Below, piece by piece: positions 1-8,565 of a DNA stretch of 64,000 nt. The stretch spans positions 40,952-104,951 of the forward strand of contig NZ_JARGPK010000048.1 in the NCBI RefSeq assembly GCF_029212575.1. Direction: 5' to 3'. The notes below the pieces were generated by a model that saw only the letters and a program-made list of their open reading frames with translations, was not told where the DNA came from and did not search any database. A program made the translations under genes and the position numbers. How positions within the stretch are numbered: position 1 is the stretch's first letter; every line of letters begins with the position of its first letter. The stretch comes from Antarcticimicrobium sp. (GTDB lineage: Bacteria > Pseudomonadota > Alphaproteobacteria > Rhodobacterales > Rhodobacteraceae).

Positions 1-2315
1 ATCCCCTGGAATCCACGCGCGCTTCGCGTGTTGCGTTTCTCGAACCCACGGGCGCCGAGATTCTCAGAGAAGCGCTTCATCGACCCGGCGTATTCGCCAT
101 TGGCCTCGGCCCAGGACTTCCAACTGGCAAAGAGCGCGCTCGAACCAGTCCAGTGCGATAGGCCGGTCTGGCATCGTTCCTCGATCCAGCGTCCGAGTGC
201 GTCCTCGGCCTCGAAATAGTCTTCGGTCGCCGCCATCACGGCTTCGGGCGGGCGCAACCCGGTCTCCTGCCATTCGAGGCATCCGCGCAGCGCCCAAGCG
301 AGGATGCCGTCCCGCTCGGCCAGCAGACGGTCAGGCAGGCGGCGGTCACGCTTGGCGGGCGGGATCGTCACCGTGAAGGGAATCATGTGAAGCCGTCGGC
401 GCATGGCCTCGTCGACATTGCGGATCGAAGGCTTGTGGTTGCCGACGATCAACAGCTTGAATTGCGGAATGAACTCGAAGAAATCCTGACGCATGAAGCG
501 GGCGGTGATCTTGTCGCCGCCCGTCAGGGCCTTGAGCTTGCTCTCCGCCCAACGGCTGCCCTGTTCGGTCTCGATTGACGTCACGATCCGCGCGCCGCGC
601 AGACCCGCCATGTCGGTGGGATGGCGGTCGCCGTGAGTTGCCATGAACATGTCCATCGCGGCGACGGTGGCGTAGTCGCCCATGATTTCCGTCAGGGTGT
701 TGGCGAAGACCGACTTGCCGTTCGCGCCGGTGCCGTAGAGGAAAAAGAGCGCATGCTCGGTCGTCACGCCGGTCAGACAGTATCCGGCCATTCGGCGCAG
801 ATAGGCCTGCAACTCCTTGTCTCCGCCGGTCACGGTGTCGAGGAATGCCTCCCAGGTCGGGCACGCATCTTTTGTCGATGCCTCCGCAATCTTTGTCATG
901 AAGAGTTCCGGGTCGTGCAGGGCGCAAGCGCCCGTCCGGAGATCGATCACGCCATTGGGGGTATTCAACAGCCAGGGATCACGGTCCCAAATCTCGGTGG
1001 TACAGGCATGACGGCGGTCGCTGCGGGCAAGGCGTTCCACCGCAGAGACGGTCGATGCGGTCGACAGCTTGGTACGCACGCGCGCTGAAGGTGCTCGAAC
1101 CGCCGCGTTCCGACACACCTGCCTTGCGAGATCGAAGGCCTGCAACGTCTCTTCGCGTCGCCAGACACTGCCGGTCCATGTGAGCCATTGGCCCCAGCCG
1201 GCGACATATCGCCATTGCTCTGAATGGGCTGATGCGAATTGCGCCGCCAGCGCGTCTTCGGTGAAACGGACCGGTATGGGTCCGTCGCCATCGTCTCCGC
1301 CACCCGCTTGGTCCGCATCCATGTCGGCATCGTCGATGTCGCCATTGCGGCTCTGGTCGCGCTTCCACAGGCGTTCGGATTCGGCGCGCAGGCGATCCTC
1401 CGTCCATGGCGGGTCAATACGCGCGAGATTGTACGCCTTGATCTCGTCCCACGACTCTGCTGGCGTGACATGGCCTTCGCGGCAGCGCCGGATCCAGTAC
1501 CCGATGACCCGTGACAGCGCATCGAAACGGGTTGTCCCGTCAACGCCTCCCTCGCGGACGGGTTTGCCAAAGAGCTCTGGTACCGTTCCCCGCAAGGGCG
1601 TCGCGCCATTGAAGTCGAGCGGATCTGGCTGCGCCCCCTCCATCGGAGGCATGGCGATGACCGCCTCGATCAGATCGGCGAGGTCGTGGTCAACGGTGGC
1701 ATGGGCGAGGATTTCTACAAGGCGGCGCTGTCCGGCTTTGGCATGTACGGAACCGGCGACCCGGATTGGCTGATGGGCGGAGCGAAAAGCCGGGTCACCG
1801 CCGACCTTGGCGGCAATCATTTGCCGGGCTCGGCACACCCGGGCAATGTCTTCCTCTTCCGCTGGTTCGGTGAGCCGCCAATAGAGGTGCAACTTGCGGA
1901 TACCATCGGCCGTCACCCCACCTGATGCCACCACCAGAGTGGCCTTGCCGAGGTGGCGTTCAAGGTGCGCACGCTTGGCGTCGATATCACCATGATCGAG
2001 ATCGACGAGCACAACCTGTGTCTGAACAATGTGCTCGGCCCGCGCATCGACCGGTGTTGCAACGGTGCCCGGTACCACAAAGAGAGCCATGCCAGCCGAG
2101 GCCGCCCAATCCGCCTGCTGCGCTAGACGCCCTGCGAGATCATCTTCCGTAGGCAGGAACGGCGTATGCGGCGGCGCGTCAGCGCTGCCTTTCTCCGCAA
2201 GCGCGCGAATTGGAGCGAGATGATCGCAATATCCGAAGACGACATCGGTATAGGTCGCGATCATGGCAGGGTCAGGCGCAACCGCGGCCACGGGGTCCAC
2301 GCTGCTATCGCTCAT
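1..2315 (-). CDS. P4-type phage/plasmid DNA primase-helicase (3' end off window)
   Basis: Replication protein of a mobile element that primes and unwinds DNA at the element's origin. The reading frame is open from an ATG at 2315 to the window edge, about 771 codons. The N-terminal third has a primase-like VDLDHGDID acidic motif followed by KLHLYWRL. The C-terminal part is a superfamily 3 helicase: Walker A GTGANGKS near residues 527-534, then the family hallmark KALTGGDKI...GNHKPSI...RRRLHMIPF. The visible end reads GARGFEKRNT...ARGFQG, typical of the last residues of this family, so only a few codons should be missing. The start overlaps the end of the upstream nuclease gene by 4 bases, so the two are co-transcribed and probably act together in element replication. 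I am confident of the family; the element's host range and origin are not visible. Confidence 0.9.
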   Translation of the reverse strand, partial: MSDSSVDPVAAVAPDPAMIATYTDVVFGYCDHLAPIRALAEKGSADAPPHTPFLPTEDDLAGRLAQQADWAASAGMALFVVPGTVATPVDARAEHIVQTQVVLVDLDHGDIDAKRAHLERHLGKATLVVASGGVTADGIRKLHLYWRLTEPAEEEDIARVCRARQMIAAKVGGDPAFRSAHQPIRVAGSVHAKAGQRRLVEILAHATVDHDLADLIEAVIAMPPMEGAQPDPLDFNGATPLRGTVPELFGKPVREGGVDGTTRFDALSRVIGYWIRRCREGHVTPAESWDEIKAYNLARIDPPWTEDRLRAESERLWKRDQSRNGDIDDADMDADQAGGGDDGDGPIPVRFTEDALAAQFASAHSEQWRYVAGWGQWLTWTGSVWRREETLQAFDLARQVCRNAAVRAPSARVRTKLSTASTVSAVERLARSDRRHACTTEIWDRDPWLLNTPNGVIDLRTGACALHDPELFMTKIAEASTKDACPTWEAFLDTVTGGDKELQAYLRRMAGYCLTGVTTEHALFFLYGTGANGKSVFANTLTEIMGDYATVAAMDMFMATHGDRHPTDMAGLRGARIVTSIETEQGSRWAESKLKALTGGDKITARFMRQDFFEFIPQFKLLIVGNHKPSIRNVDEAMRRRLHMIPFTVTIPPAKRDRRLPDRLLAERDGILAWALRGCLEWQETGLRPPEAVMAATEDYFEAEDALGRWIEERCQTGLSHWTGSSALFASWKSWAEANGEYAGSMKRFSENLGARGFEKRNTRSARGFQG

Positions 2316-3058
2316 TCCCAGCACCTCGCCTTCCAGTCGCAGAAACGGCATTGGAAATGCTCGGGATCTTCCGTGTGCCGAGGCAGTTGTTCGCCGGCAT
2401 CACAGGCGCGCAGAATTCGAACGGCCTTGTCGCTTGCGGCCTGGGCGCGCTCGGCGTCGAAGGGGACCAGTTCGTGCCATATCTCGCAGGTGTCCTTGTT
2501 GATCGCGGTGAACAACGCGGACGCTTCCGTCAGCCCCAAATAGGCCTGGTAGAGCGCAATTTGGGCCGCATAGACGGGCTTGGCTTTGACAACGCCCCGT
2601 TTCGCAATCTCGCGCCAGTTCTTTGCGTTTGCGGACTTGCACTCCCACAACGCCGGCACCGCCATGCCGTTCGGCGCCTCGACGACGACGCCATCGGCAT
2701 GTCCCTGAAGGCGTCCGCCCGCGACTTCGAAACCGAACTGCTCGCCATGGCGATTGCGGGTCCTGAGATCGAACCCCGCCTTGCGAAGCCAGTCGATTGC
2801 CAAGTCTTCGAAAACATGCCCGAGCGCAAAAATCCGCAGGGTCTGACCCGAGAACCCGGAGCCCTCGTCCTTCGGCACCTTTAGGTACTCGTATTGCAGC
2901 CGACGCTGACAGGCATCGCCGAGTCGGCTGCCGCCCAGATAGTCCCGAGTCGGCCGCGTGGCCTGCTCTGCAACAAGGGCATGATCAATCAGTACGTTAA
3001 CGCCATCGGCAAAGGTTGGTTTTTTCTCACGGTGATTGAAGTCGAGGAGCGCTGTCAT
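2312..3058 (-). CDS. Cas4/RecB-like Fe-S PD-(D/E)XK exonuclease
   Basis: Predicted 248-residue nuclease of the RecB/Cas4 superfamily. The active-site set is visible: H81 in LGHVFE, D122 in HADGVVVE and E139-C-K141 in LWECKSAN. Four cysteines, C50 near the N terminus and C237, C240 and C246 at the C terminus, match the arrangement that holds a 4Fe-4S cluster in Cas4 and AddB-type nucleases. There are no CRISPR repeats or cas1/cas2 here, so I read it as an element-encoded exonuclease that makes single-stranded DNA for recombination or replication. It lies between a small upstream gene (TGATG overlap) and the primase (4-base overlap). It is known in similar phage and element modules, and a strict cas4 call would be wrong. 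Confidence 0.85.
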   Translation of the reverse strand: MTALLDFNHREKKPTFADGVNVLIDHALVAEQATRPTRDYLGGSRLGDACQRRLQYEYLKVPKDEGSGFSGQTLRIFALGHVFEDLAIDWLRKAGFDLRTRNRHGEQFGFEVAGGRLQGHADGVVVEAPNGMAVPALWECKSANAKNWREIAKRGVVKAKPVYAAQIALYQAYLGLTEASALFTAINKDTCEIWHELVPFDAERAQAASDKAVRILRACDAGEQLPRHTEDPEHFQCRFCDWKARCWE

Positions 3059-3264
3059 CAGAAGGGCACCTCTGGGTCTGGTCTTGGGGCCGTCGCCAAC
3101 ATCCCTTCCTGAAAACCGTCAACAGCGGCTTCGGCGAGCTTGGCGGCCTGATCGGCAGAAAGGTCGTTGAAACGTGTCGACCAGCCGATCTCAGCCATCA
3201 GTTCGCCCATGAACCTCAGGGCGACCTTCAAGGCTTCCTGTTCGCGCTCATCGGGATCAATCAC
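3058..3264 (-). CDS. Small element protein, unknown function
   Basis: A 68-residue soluble acidic protein (MIDPDEREQEALKVAL...) with no transmembrane segment and a predicted mostly helical fold. It is the first gene of the leftward arm and its TGA shares a base with the ATG of the nuclease gene, so translation is probably coupled. I do not recognise a named domain. The gene is supported by the tight overlap and consistent coding character rather than by homology. A role as accessory factor to the nuclease or primase is inference from position only. Confidence 0.6.
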   Translation of the reverse strand: MIDPDEREQEALKVALRFMGELMAEIGWSTRFNDLSADQAAKLAEAAVDGFQEGMLATAPRPDPEVPF

Positions 3265-3495
3265 CGCGCACCTCCACGAGGGGTACCTGCGACCGGCAAA
3301 AAGCGAACGGTACCGCGCCGAGCGCGATCAGAGATGTCGATCATGGGGGAAGCTCCAGCTGCCACTGTCACATACCGGCAAGCCGCTTTGGCTGTCGGTT
3401 GCGGGCCATCGCAAGAATCCACACATCACGATCTTGTGCGTCGTTAAGACGCTACCTACTTTATCTGGTTGACGAGATTTGGAGAAAAGAGGCCG
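3265..3495. promoter_or_regulatory. Divergent intergenic region between leftward and rightward operons
   Basis: This 231-base stretch separates the leftward primase arm from the rightward unknown operon, so it must hold promoters for both. A short inverted repeat, GCGTC-GTTAA-GACGC, lies at 3438-3452, about 44 bases before the chosen start at 3496, and could be an operator. No convincing -35/-10 pair was found. An AAAAGAGG ribosome-binding site lies 3486-3493. Confidence 0.4.
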
Positions 3496-4692
3496 ATGCC
3501 AGCATTTAACCCCAGGATTTTCACGAACCCCGACCGCCTTAAGCACATTTCACCGAAATATTTGCTGGCATTCTTCAACAAGTGGCGGAGCTACATTTCC
3601 GCACGTGGCCTTGAGCTTCCCGATGACGCGGCCGATGGTTTTCCTTTCGATGATCTGTCGCAGATCCTGATGCGCCCCGATGACAGCGTTCCTCCGGAAA
3701 TGGTGGATGCGCTCTACTATGTTCATGAAACAGCGTCCAAGGAGTCAGCCGAGGAACTGATTGAAACAGCGCAGAATGCCGGCCTGACCATTGAGCCTGG
3801 CGAAGAACCGTCGGATGCCGACGTGGCACTGCAAATTTGGCTTCAGCGCCCCGATATACTCCGCCGCCAACACGCAGAAGTCGTTGCCTTCAAACGCTCT
3901 CGTTTCATGTATTTTGGTGGCAAGTCAGGAAAGCCGCGTCCTGCGATCGACCCCACGCCGGAACAGGTCAGCGCGATGCAAGGCAAGATGGATGAATGGT
4001 TCGACAAAAAGCGACGAGGCAAGGGAAGTCGGATCTTCGCGTTCCCACGGGGAACGAAGACGTGGTTTCTGATTAGGCACGGAGAACCCATGCGCCGGGA
4101 AGGTCGGCATCAGGATGATGGCGGCTCTGGCATTGCATATTACCGCCCCCAGAAACATGACGTTGTGATCTTCGATGGCGAGACCGACGAGATGGCCGTC
4201 AATGCAGGCACCAAGGGGGAACGTGAACTGTACCTCGGAACGTTTGGCGAGATCATCTTCGGGGATGATGAATACTTCGACAGATCAGATCGCTTCACCC
4301 TGTTGCCATTGCTGGACAAGGGCCCGAACGCATTGGTGAACGAAACGGTTCCCGAAATCAGCAAGGTTCGCTTGATTGAGATCGAGCGCTTCTGGGGAGG
4401 CAAGGCAAAGGAAAAGGAAATCCGGAAGGCAACAGATCTTTTTGTTGCTTGGGAAGATTGCTGGAAGGAACGCCTGAACATGGGTTCGATAGATCGAGCT
4501 GTCTTCAAGGTGAAGTTCGCCGGCGATGGAAAAGAGCGGACGGTGGCGATCTTACCGCCTAGCCTGGCACGCTACGACCGCGACGATGACAGTGATCGTA
4601 TCGACCGTTGGCTTAAGGATCAGGGATTCTGCAAACTCAATCCGGAAAGTGACGATGATGACGACGACGGCGCTGTTTTGGAAGACGATTGA
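3496..4692 (+). CDS. Uncharacterised 398-aa protein with acidic tail, first of a gene pair
   Basis: I do not recognise a family. The protein is soluble, with no signal peptide or membrane segment. It has an N-terminal part rich in acidic and helical sequence (to about residue 150), a basic patch with aromatic residues in the middle (KKRRGKGSRIFAFPRG, about residues 180-196), and a C terminus that ends in a run of aspartates (ESDDDDDDG...LEDD). The ATG at 3496 is preferred over an upstream TTG because AAAAGAGG sits just before it. The last 38 bases overlap the next gene in another frame, so the two are expressed together. The region looks less GC-rich than the core chromosome, which suits horizontal acquisition. 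Cargo such as defence, toxin or regulation is possible but unproven. Confidence 0.75.
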   Translation: MPAFNPRIFTNPDRLKHISPKYLLAFFNKWRSYISARGLELPDDAADGFPFDDLSQILMRPDDSVPPEMVDALYYVHETASKESAEELIETAQNAGLTIEPGEEPSDADVALQIWLQRPDILRRQHAEVVAFKRSRFMYFGGKSGKPRPAIDPTPEQVSAMQGKMDEWFDKKRRGKGSRIFAFPRGTKTWFLIRHGEPMRREGRHQDDGGSGIAYYRPQKHDVVIFDGETDEMAVNAGTKGERELYLGTFGEIIFGDDEYFDRSDRFTLLPLLDKGPNALVNETVPEISKVRLIEIERFWGGKAKEKEIRKATDLFVAWEDCWKERLNMGSIDRAVFKVKFAGDGKERTVAILPPSLARYDRDDDSDRIDRWLKDQGFCKLNPESDDDDDDGAVLEDD

Positions 4693-5821
4693 GGATATTC
4701 CCGGACTGGCAACGGACACCCGGGACTGGAGGCGGCGCCTCGGCGAAACCTGGAAACATGCCCGGCCATATCTAACGGAAACTCCACGGTTCGCCGAGCA
4801 GGTGAATTGTCCAATGCCGGGCGGCGAGCACTGCCCGAGGCGGGTTGTCAAACAGGATGATGGATCCATCCGAGCGGTGTGCGGTGACCGCGAGCGTCTG
4901 TGCAAATCGCTTGACCTGCAACCTAAGCATATCCGCATCCGTGAACTCGATACGGATAGGCTGCGATCCGATATCGCCAAGGCATTCGGGATCAACCCTG
5001 TCGCTCGGCAGCAACGCGGGATGATCGAGCATCTGGGCGATTACCTGGTGCGAGCGGGCGTGGGTTTTCCGGTGTTTTTTTCGCTTGCCGGTCGGCGAAA
5101 CCCTATCGGCACTTCTGACATATTCGGCCTCGACCGCCGTGGACTTCCGTTCGTTCTCATGGTTCCCGCGCTACGAGACGTTGAACCAAGTGTTGTTGCA
5201 GCGATTCACGGTATGGACGGACGAGTGCTTGCATTCGATGAGTGCATGCAATTCGCACGGCCTCCCGGACAGGGCTTCGATGCATCGATGCTGCCGTCCG
5301 AGATATTCGCTCCGGAGATCGCGACACTGGCCGACGCCGAAGACGATCCGGTCCAACCCGTCTTGGACCTGCCGGTCGGGGCGACGTGGGCCAAACTGAA
5401 ATTCGCGTTTATTTCCGAAGAGGTCATCAACGTCAGTTACGGCAAGCAAGCGCCGGTGAGGATCGAGCCGGACCTCCTTGGCATGAAGAACCAGCGAAAT
5501 GGCAAGGCAACACGTCAATGGCGGCTACTTCTGGTCTGTGCCGTTCTCGACGGCGCCCTGCCTCGCTCATTTCCTGTCCAGACCATCAGGGGCCAGCCAC
5601 TTTCTGCCGGGTCGATCAAAGCTCTCGATGATGTCAAACGGGGTTATGATCGCCAACGCCAACACCTGTTTGCTGCCTTGAAGTCACGTTTCGGCATCAC
5701 GGATCTCCCCCCCTTCAAGAGAACTGTGGACTGCTACGAGGCAGAGTTCGTCGTAGATGCGAGCGGCCTTCGGCAGGGCGTTGCGGATCAGCGCGACCGA
5801 AATTTCGTCGAGCCGCGCTGA
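4655..5821 (+). CDS. Uncharacterised 388-aa protein with Cys4 cluster, second of a gene pair
   Basis: The preferred start is ATG 4655 (MMTTTALFWKTIED); an upstream in-frame start at 4526 would add a low-complexity, poorly coding segment that lies entirely inside the previous gene. Cysteines at about residues 52, 60, 76 and 83 have the C-x7-C...C-x6-C layout of a zinc-ribbon-like knuckle. The centre is hydrophobic and beta-rich. The C-terminal third (RQWRLLLVCAVLDG...ALKSRFGI) could hold a DNA-binding helical domain, but that is a guess. No known catalytic motif was identified. A strong terminator follows directly, so this gene closes a two-gene operon. Confidence 0.72.
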   Translation: MMTTTALFWKTIEDIPGLATDTRDWRRRLGETWKHARPYLTETPRFAEQVNCPMPGGEHCPRRVVKQDDGSIRAVCGDRERLCKSLDLQPKHIRIRELDTDRLRSDIAKAFGINPVARQQRGMIEHLGDYLVRAGVGFPVFFSLAGRRNPIGTSDIFGLDRRGLPFVLMVPALRDVEPSVVAAIHGMDGRVLAFDECMQFARPPGQGFDASMLPSEIFAPEIATLADAEDDPVQPVLDLPVGATWAKLKFAFISEEVINVSYGKQAPVRIEPDLLGMKNQRNGKATRQWRLLLVCAVLDGALPRSFPVQTIRGQPLSAGSIKALDDVKRGYDRQRQHLFAALKSRFGITDLPPFKRTVDCYEAEFVVDASGLRQGVADQRDRNFVEPR

Positions 5822-5846
5822 AAAAATCTGAAAAAAATCGCATCGC

Positions 5847-5883
5847 AAAACCGCTGAAGACTCTGGGTCTTCGGCGGTTTTTC
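5847..5883 (+). terminator. Rho-independent terminator of the unknown two-gene operon
   Basis: A 15-bp stem, AAAACCGCTGAAGAC paired with GTCTTCGGCGGTTTT with one G-U pair and a short TCTGG-type loop, is followed by a T-rich tract. It lies 26 bases after the stop at 5821 and isolates this operon from the sigma-factor operon downstream. Confidence 0.85.
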
Positions 5884-5980
5884 TTTGTGTCGAAGCCACT
5901 CCCACCGCCGTCCCAGCGAAATTTCGCCGGAGCCGGGTACTCGGGCCGCGTGCCCGTCCACCTGGACGAAGGCGAAAACC

Positions 5981-6586
5981 ATGGAGCAGCTTCAACAGCT
6001 TACCAACCCCAATACACGTATTTCCCGCAATATCCGCTTCCGCGCAGCCCGTCTGGCGCGTTCTGGCGCGGTGCCGGGTCTCGACGCAGACGACATCGAG
6101 CAGGAATTGCGTCTCGACCTGATCAGGCGGGCCAGCCGCTTTGATCCAGCGAAATCTTCCTTCGACACATTCGCGGACCGGATCATCACGAACCGGATCG
6201 CGACGCTGGCAAGCAGCACAAAGGCCATGCGCGCCGAGCGTGAGATGCAATCTATCCATTCGCCCGCCGGTGATGTTGATGGAGGGTTGGCCCTTTCCGA
6301 CATTTTGCCGGAAGCGGCGGCGTTGGATCCTGTCGACGAGTTTTCGCTGAAACACGGGCCGGGCTTGAAAGGGGATGTGGGCAAGCTGCTCGCCGCACTG
6401 TGCCCAACAACCCGGCAGGTCGCAATCGCGGTCACCCACCTCAGCATCTCCGAAACGGCGCGCGCACTCGGGCTGCACCGGAGCACAGTCTACGAGCGTC
6501 TCGGCGTGATCCGCAAAACTGCCAGGGAACTGGGACTCGACGGGTATTTCGAAGCCGTCCCGACAGTTGCGGCGGCCCGCCGGTAA
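5981..6586 (+). CDS. Sigma-70-like factor of a mobile element
   Basis: A 201-residue protein with two recognisable sigma segments. A region-2-like part (DADDIEQELRLDLI...FDTFADRIITNRI, about residues 27-72) would contact core polymerase and the -10 element. A C-terminal region-4 helix-turn-helix (ISETARALGLHRSTVYERL, about residues 155-175) would contact the -35. It is shorter than housekeeping sigma factors and sits at the head of the element's rightward arm, so it probably directs transcription of element genes. Start ATG 5981 was chosen because the sequence upstream in frame is low-complexity and overlaps the terminator region. The anti-sigma partner, if any, is not visible. Confidence 0.75.
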   Translation: MEQLQQLTNPNTRISRNIRFRAARLARSGAVPGLDADDIEQELRLDLIRRASRFDPAKSSFDTFADRIITNRIATLASSTKAMRAEREMQSIHSPAGDVDGGLALSDILPEAAALDPVDEFSLKHGPGLKGDVGKLLAALCPTTRQVAIAVTHLSISETARALGLHRSTVYERLGVIRKTARELGLDGYFEAVPTVAAARR

Positions 6587-6739
6587 GTAACGGCAAGCAC
6601 CCAATCAAATTCATGCCGGGCCTTCGGGCGAATGCAAAACCCTCAGGGAAACACCCCGACCGCGAGCTCCAAGGCGGCGTCGGGCCCGGCAGTTGTCACC
6701 TCGCGACGATCCTTGGGCAAGACGGAAAGGAGCATCGAT

Positions 6740-7030
6740 ATGTTCACCAACCCCCTGAAAAAACTGCGGCAGTCCACCTGGCTGAGCGCCATACCCGACA
6801 CAGTCGCGGTGCCCGCCATCGGCGATCGCCCGGCGCGCACGGTCGCCATTGAGCGTGCCACGATCGACGACATCGCGTTCGCGTTGTTGCCGCTGAATCG
6901 GGAGCGCTCTGCACTCACTCAGACCATCGTTGCGCTGGAAGAAATCGCGTCGATGGCGCGCAAGCAGGGCGCGGCTGGTACGGACATTGCCGTCTCGGCT
7001 GCCGCCCGCGAATTGGAGGCACGCAAATGA
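6740..7030 (+). CDS. Small element protein upstream of Sak4-like ATPase
   Basis: A 96-residue soluble protein (MFTNPLKKLRQSTW...). The start at 6740 follows a strong GAAAGGAG ribosome-binding site; earlier in-frame starts lack one. The C-terminal half is strongly helical, with a possible short coiled coil (RERSALTQTIVALEEIASMARKQ). Its stop overlaps the ATG of the ATPase gene by 4 bases (ATGA). No named family is recognised. Position suggests an accessory part of the recombination and replication module. Confidence 0.65.
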   Translation: MFTNPLKKLRQSTWLSAIPDTVAVPAIGDRPARTVAIERATIDDIAFALLPLNRERSALTQTIVALEEIASMARKQGAAGTDIAVSAAARELEARK

Positions 7031-7923
7031 GCGCGCCTTTCCAACCCGCCCCGTTGAAGATCATCACCGCCGACGAACGCCTGAAAGAAGCACGCGGCAT
7101 CAAGGGCGTCCTCACCGGCATTTCCGGGATCGGCAAAACCAGCCAGCTTTGGACGCTGGATCCGGAAAGGACCCTGTTCCTGAACCTCGAAGCAGGCGAA
7201 CTGGCGGTACAGGGCTGGCCCGGAGACGAGGTCCGTATCAGGGACTGGGAACGGGCCCGCGATCTTGCCTGCTGGATAGGCGGCCCTAACCCTGCGATGC
7301 GCGAGGATCAGCCCTATAGCCAGGGCGATTATGACCGCGTACGCGCCGCCTTCGGTGATCCCGCCGTACTGGACAAGTACGACACCGTGTTCGTCGACAG
7401 CATCTCGGTCGCCTCCCGTATCTGCATGCAATGGTGCAAAGGCCAGCCTCAGGCGCAGTCGGATCGCAGCGGCAAGCTCGATTTGCGTGGCGCCTACGGG
7501 TTGCTAGGCCAGGAAATGATCGGCTGGCTCACGCACCTGCAGCACACGCCGCGCAAGAACATCTGGCTGGTCGGCCTCCTCGACCGGAAGATCGACGACT
7601 TCGGCAAACCGTTTTTCGCGATGCAGATCGAAGGCTCGAAGACGGGCCTCGAACTGCCCGGCATTGTCGACGAGGTCATTTCGCTCGCCGAGATCCGCCC
7701 CCAGGAGGGCGAGCCTTACCGGGCGTTCGTCTGCACCACCATCAACGATTTCGGCTTTCCCGCGAAAGACCGCAGCGGCCGGCTCTCAATGATCGAGCAG
7801 GCGCATCTCGGACGCCTCATGGCGAAGATCCGTGATGGCGCGGGGACGACCGCCAAATCCGGCCTCGACTTCGATCTGCCGCAAGCGGCGGCCCAGCCGA
7901 ATTCCCCGACGAAAGGAGCATAA
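7027..7923 (+). CDS. Sak4-like RecA-fold ATPase (phage-type recombination)
   Basis: A 298-residue AAA/RecA-fold ATPase. Walker A GISGIGKTS is at residues 31-39 and a Walker B-like DTVFVDS at about 119-125. Phage Sak4-type proteins have this size and architecture and work with a single-strand binding protein to promote strand annealing. The next gene fits that partner role. It follows the small 6740 gene with an ATGA overlap. The family call rests on motif layout and context; a general 'AAA family ATPase, nucleotide-binding' label is the safe fallback. Confidence 0.8.
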   Translation: MSAPFQPAPLKIITADERLKEARGIKGVLTGISGIGKTSQLWTLDPERTLFLNLEAGELAVQGWPGDEVRIRDWERARDLACWIGGPNPAMREDQPYSQGDYDRVRAAFGDPAVLDKYDTVFVDSISVASRICMQWCKGQPQAQSDRSGKLDLRGAYGLLGQEMIGWLTHLQHTPRKNIWLVGLLDRKIDDFGKPFFAMQIEGSKTGLELPGIVDEVISLAEIRPQEGEPYRAFVCTTINDFGFPAKDRSGRLSMIEQAHLGRLMAKIRDGAGTTAKSGLDFDLPQAAAQPNSPTKGA

Positions 7924-7927
7924 ACCC

Positions 7928-8554
7928 ATGGCAGACAACATGGATTTCAACGGCGCCGACAGCCAGGACGCCGCATTCGACCTCATCCCCGCCAACACCT
8001 TGGTCAAGGTCGGCCTGACGATCCGCCCAGGGGGTGCGGGTCCAGAGGGCTGGCTCACCCAAAGCCGCACGAGTGCGGCGCTTTATCTCAACACCGAAGC
8101 TGTCGTCCTCGATGGCCAGTATGCGCGCCGGCGGATCTACACCCGTATCGGTTTCAAGGGAAAAAGCGTCAACGAACGCGGTGAGGATACCTACGCCAAC
8201 CGTGGCCGCGCCCTGATCCGAGGCATTCTGGAATCCGCGCGTGGCATCAAGGCCAGCGATCAATCGGAAGCTGCGCGGGCCGCGCGTATGATCCGCAGCC
8301 TCGGAGACCTGAGCGGCATCGACTTCGTGGCCAAGATTGGGGTCGAAAAGGACCGCGACAATCCCGACGACGCCGGGCGCAACGTGATCAAGGCCGCCAT
8401 TGGTCCGGACAATGGGCAATATCTGACCGTGATGGGTTCCGCGCCGATGCCGACAACCGCAGCGTCTGTGCCGCCAGTCAACTCTGGCGCTGTAGCGGAA
8501 CAGCCTGGCTCGTCCGCGCCTGCCTCGGGCGGCGCACCGTTCTGGGCACGCTGA
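7928..8554 (+). CDS. Probable ssDNA-binding or recombination partner protein
   Basis: A 208-residue protein that begins 4 bases after the ATPase stop, with an AAAGGAG site overlapping that stop. The first 170 residues look like a compact beta-rich domain (LVKVGLTIRPGG, ALYLNTEAVVLDG, RRIYTRIGFKG). The tail is Pro/Ala/Ser-rich and disordered and ends APFWAR, reminiscent of the flexible tail with a terminal aromatic tip in SSB-like proteins. The SSB role is inference from shape and from the adjacent Sak4-like gene. No catalytic motif is seen. Confidence 0.65.
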   Translation: MADNMDFNGADSQDAAFDLIPANTLVKVGLTIRPGGAGPEGWLTQSRTSAALYLNTEAVVLDGQYARRRIYTRIGFKGKSVNERGEDTYANRGRALIRGILESARGIKASDQSEAARAARMIRSLGDLSGIDFVAKIGVEKDRDNPDDAGRNVIKAAIGPDNGQYLTVMGSAPMPTTAASVPPVNSGAVAEQPGSSAPASGGAPFWAR

Positions 8555-8565
8555 GGGAGACCATC

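Noticed and set aside
2312..3058. Cas4-like nuclease as part of a CRISPR system
   Set aside because: No repeats, spacers, cas1 or cas2 genes are in the window; the gene is coupled to a phage-type primase instead.
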